Assembly (NCBI RefSeq): GCF_001425005.1
Contig: NZ_LMDB01000002.1
Coordinates: 297,916 to 361,915 of the forward strand
Source: Duganella sp. Root336D2
GTDB taxonomy: Bacteria; Pseudomonadota; Gammaproteobacteria; Burkholderiales; Burkholderiaceae_D
DNA length: 64,000 nucleotides
Direction: 5' to 3'
How positions within the stretch are numbered: position 1 is the stretch's first letter; the number at the start of each line of letters is the position of its first letter. The translations under genes and the position numbers were made by a program. Below the pieces are notes generated by a model that was not told the origin of the DNA, searched no databases, and saw only the letters and a list, made by a program, of their open reading frames with translations. This document shows, one piece after another, positions 63,201-64,000 of this stretch.

Positions 63201-64000
63201 CGATGCAAAAAAGGGCGTGCGAAAGTATACCTACGACCCGGTCGGCAACAAGCTGAGCGAAAAGGATGAAGAGGGCAACACCACGAGCTGGGAATACTCC
63301 CCGCATGACCATCCGCTGAAGGAAACGCGCGCAGATGGCAGCAGTAAAACGATGGAGTACGACCCTGTCGGCAACAAGATCTCGGAAACCGACTATCGTG
63401 GCAACACGACCACCTTTACCTACGACGATGCAAACCGGCTGGTCTCGCGCACTGAACCGCTGAAGCGCACCACGACTTACGGCTACGACGGCGTAGGCCA
63501 TGTCACGAGCGAGAAGGACGGCCTGGGCCGCACCACAAGCCATACCTATGATGCGCTGGGCTTCCGCACGGGTACCACGGACGCAGCCGGTGGCGAGTGG
63601 GTCATGGGCCGCGATGGCGTCGGCAACCTGCTGTACACCACCGATCCCGAAGGCCGTACGACCGGCAACGCGTACGACGTGATGAACCGCCTGCAAACGG
63701 TAACCCGCCCGATCGGCACCCTGAAATATGGCTACGACAAGAACGGCAACCGCGTCAGCGAAACCAACGCACGCGGCCATATTTCCAAGTTCGTCTACGA
63801 TGCGGCGAACCGCCTGCTCACCAGCGTTGACGAAATGGAGCAGGTCACCGCCAATGAGTACGACATGGTGGGGAACCTGGTCAAGACGTTCGATCCGAAC
63901 CTGAACGTCACCAAGTTCGAATACGACGCGGCCGATCGCAAGATCAACTCCATTGATGGGGAAGGCAAACAAACCGACTACCGTTACGACGGCGTGGGCA
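57235..64000 (+). CDS. Transglutaminase-like and RHS-repeat exported protein, 3' end outside the window
   Basis: Open to the right edge: about 2255 residues visible. The start is the ATG at 57235 (57226 is an in-frame alternative) with signal peptide VAAVLAIFTVAGASAQ. Residues 30-250 are helical and Ala/Lys-rich; about 255-420 is a transglutaminase-like domain (DVDQAALLVALLRAAALPTR, VEHTWVEARVPY, WIPLDPSYK) in which the position of the usual cysteine is not Cys. An Ig-like Big_1 domain lies near 880-950 (GAPVAGVPVTFNVTAGGGT). From about 1525 the RHS entry region (PYPVAEPGRGPSLRFQPTYS) leads to many YD repeats, for example YDPVGNKLSE, YDDANRLVSR and YDKNGNRVSE. RHS shells often enclose a C-terminal toxin; that end is not visible. 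It closes the visible operon. Confidence 0.9.
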   Translation, partial: MKCRLNWRATVAAVLAIFTVAGASAQDQKAAERKIVDRIAAGADASPLIGQYLQNKPSLGSPRLDRAATLRQLQAAEANLADALKAWKGKGNADAAGAAYREWQAAVLLMQARHRSIEGKLAGSADGSSYVAAQRDVAEGMKARRDQVVKLLDPLLGTAPQPAAKAAAKNAPKEAAKDSGKSIAEALALLQSEAPKKAPEPVLHALNLPVGGLSLATRAPALVPAISPAYATLADAPSAPEDVAAAPEGELTPEIVAKAKELGNDYVQIYEYVRNNTRTTWYAGAVQGAAGTLRSGSGNDVDQAALLVALLRAAALPTRYVHGVIELPLEKVAQDMGLQDPALVPAALTKAGVAFSSVARGGRLAAVNVEHTWVEARVPYTNYRGAVVDASGKTWIPLDPSYKTSSWSASQLKLSDLGGAAALQDAYLGKPASESFAEFVKRSGTELLQARTGEAPDYNAVLGQQTLAPLNLSLLPNSLPYTVVAITSEEAQLGAAYVVKARIKLASGGRTVMATDLPLYQAVNQRVSLTYQPASLEDHRLSLLMGGMDAVPLYLIKLRPQLALSGHVVARASEGLSAGSELQLDVEFTGPFGSQRLSQTLSTGGNQVLVMAGNVITRPEGTEPGDTDSDAMRLMDGVGSAYARSWLQGEDQFAALAGVRALHAAPSLLILTDRFDTVYHGQTPYTMEWKGVTMDALSHPVDAAGSAARDFLQLSGLHGSSLESDLFKHQFAVDAVSADQLLAQAKADNVALLRVDNASLAKLEATSHAPAVKDSVRNLARLGYRIDIPAVPVTVADWTGAGWRAVDPASGASGYFLSGSLHGGATANAPQAWTLHFLAAILAAQNGHAAISDIGAVRQLLKLGGSDGQWGTVGQVLDRPLSVIAVDGDGAPVAGVPVTFNVTAGGGTVGGGQSTIVVTDQSGIASVQLTLGKSTGENPQYVNINPGDKYATRVSQHLVDAVAPNERDSVVIDAPFDATAQPDKLSQLVLYSPQKSSSYPGTWGETALLKTADQYVNPLPGISVSASMDSQIVCQSEQAESHFKPGALFNATTGDGPDKCDPDTPLLGECGKPSINLTSDSDGGVGIGVILSNDREGNNFVTVKAGSVSRTMLYQGNKKCGPREVSRNPPSITLGISGGLLDSDGHQISAAMPGKEYKNPVTAVLTRATYPYEVRTNENGAYLYVFPFVKHERISGNVTFEADNGGATTGVSSSGAGTFVTRVVAGSLPAEHGVWAKARKIPLEVPYISENVVQFEKTDASVDSPVLSVFSVQPLVSNVTPRNESDGLIGLDNHNHSQQQLSVEFGSAPDSYATTWSEVDLYENNTWAGTIRGPLVKGKGKALIPRGMNFEPGKIYHAELVLNRGMQVEMRSERFALPTRPRLISFLRASKPTLTVDEINKRACEIQGQSSFGFNVPVVATLEIQPLDPSGNPAGSKRTLFSNKSYEAGDFSIGLDAGQIGTGDFLMTLNAVSAIDPGVTDSALSGFTSKFERSNPLQVGQVLVQGVKVRDGTLTAQPYPVAEPGRGPSLRFQPTYSSGVQRHMGPMGMNWGHNWDSGVTVNSCGDVTVSGGDSGNVIFFPDVKGNLVPAKGYHSTLVRDGNDFDFFSKDGTQYHYAFIDAPNQWKLMWVKDSNGNTLTLTYDMLARPAPLLKTVTATDGRILRFNYADAKVALPGRSEILPVISSVTGPGLDMVFKHDGFGNLVKVTGNGRSEEFAYSVDEMGITNRNQLTGYTDPNGRTTKYEYKHYELPLTLPSSGTPFAVPQTVVSKVITPTGPVQFDYEIGVFSKTTITNQKGAATRYELNSFGSPLKIIDGAGTTTMTWATNDVHMLSKTDPRGVEAVYEYDTAGNMVAETVGGKSIKRRYMIQTQRPFIKDKLLEETDRNQHTTTFGRDDRGNLLTTQHPDGGKTSNSYSSNGDLISTTDAMGGMTTFRYDAKGNLKGFTDPTTAETKLALNERGRVVARTNALLKTTAFEVDALDRITSRTDAKKGVRKYTYDPVGNKLSEKDEEGNTTSWEYSPHDHPLKETRADGSSKTMEYDPVGNKISETDYRGNTTTFTYDDANRLVSRTEPLKRTTTYGYDGVGHVTSEKDGLGRTTSHTYDALGFRTGTTDAAGGEWVMGRDGVGNLLYTTDPEGRTTGNAYDVMNRLQTVTRPIGTLKYGYDKNGNRVSETNARGHISKFVYDAANRLLTSVDEMEQVTANEYDMVGNLVKTFDPNLNVTKFEYDAADRKINSIDGEGKQTDYRYDGVG

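Noticed and set aside
58165..63972. Long minus-strand frames opposite the RHS gene (58165-60807 and 61684-63972).
   Set aside because: The plus strand encodes transglutaminase-like and YD-repeat motifs continuously, and the minus frames show no domain, start signal or ribosome binding site.
1..64000. tRNA, rRNA, prophage, integrase or replication-origin signatures.
   Set aside because: None was recognised on either strand. The only mobile-element gene is the RAYT at 4278-5129.

Overview
The window looks like a chromosomal segment of a GC-rich betaproteobacterium, most likely Oxalobacteraceae (Massilia, Duganella or Janthinobacterium relatives). This is inferred from gene families and codon style, not from a marker gene: there is no rRNA or tRNA here. 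GC-ending codons dominate, so several very long antisense reading frames are artefacts.

Layout. 1-2093: 3' end of an RND multidrug efflux permease followed by its outer-membrane channel. 2203-4217: a small unknown protein, then pgeF translationally coupled to a subclass B3 metallo-beta-lactamase. 4228-5266: a REP-associated tyrosine transposase between two REP hairpins in inverted orientation. 5312-12539: two small envelope proteins, the bacterial NHEJ pair ligD and ku (ku downstream of a stress-type short-chain dehydrogenase), and a GAF-GGDEF protein with a degenerate signature. 12652-18766: TetR regulator with SulP permease, a sensor-like periplasmic protein lacking an output domain, a DUF885 protein, an orphan urease-beta-like protein and an acyltransferase.

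18876-25098 is the first highlight. A sigma-54 enhancer-binding regulator sits upstream of a five-gene operon that has a recognisable -24/-12 promoter and two identical inverted-repeat operator sites. The operon encodes a 598-residue Gly/Ala-rich exported protein, two small exported proteins sharing a double-glycine-like motif, a periplasmic C39-family peptidase, and an outer-membrane beta-barrel with an N-terminal coiled coil. The parts resemble the Pseudomonas functional-amyloid (Fap) operon, but the main subunit is a glycine-rich polymer.

25150-36256 is mostly household and detoxification functions: a metallo-hydrolase, arsR-nemA, a DUF1304 protein, sugE/gdx under a guanidine-II (mini-ykkC) riboswitch, a solute-binding protein, a succinylglutamate desuccinylase-like protein, an acyltransferase, azoR-pirin and a divergent LysR regulator. 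A decayed DUF1579-like pseudogene follows.

37016-64000 (open at the right edge) is the second highlight. One apparent operon of about 27 kb encodes a small exported protein, a single 6298-residue exported multidomain protein (HExxH domain, prenyltransferase-like helical toroid, CARDB, FlgD-like, Fn3 and beta-propeller modules, with a tandem 590-residue duplication), a choice-of-anchor A protein, and a transglutaminase-like/RHS-repeat protein that runs off the window. I infer a large cell-surface or secreted apparatus; its function cannot be read from sequence alone.
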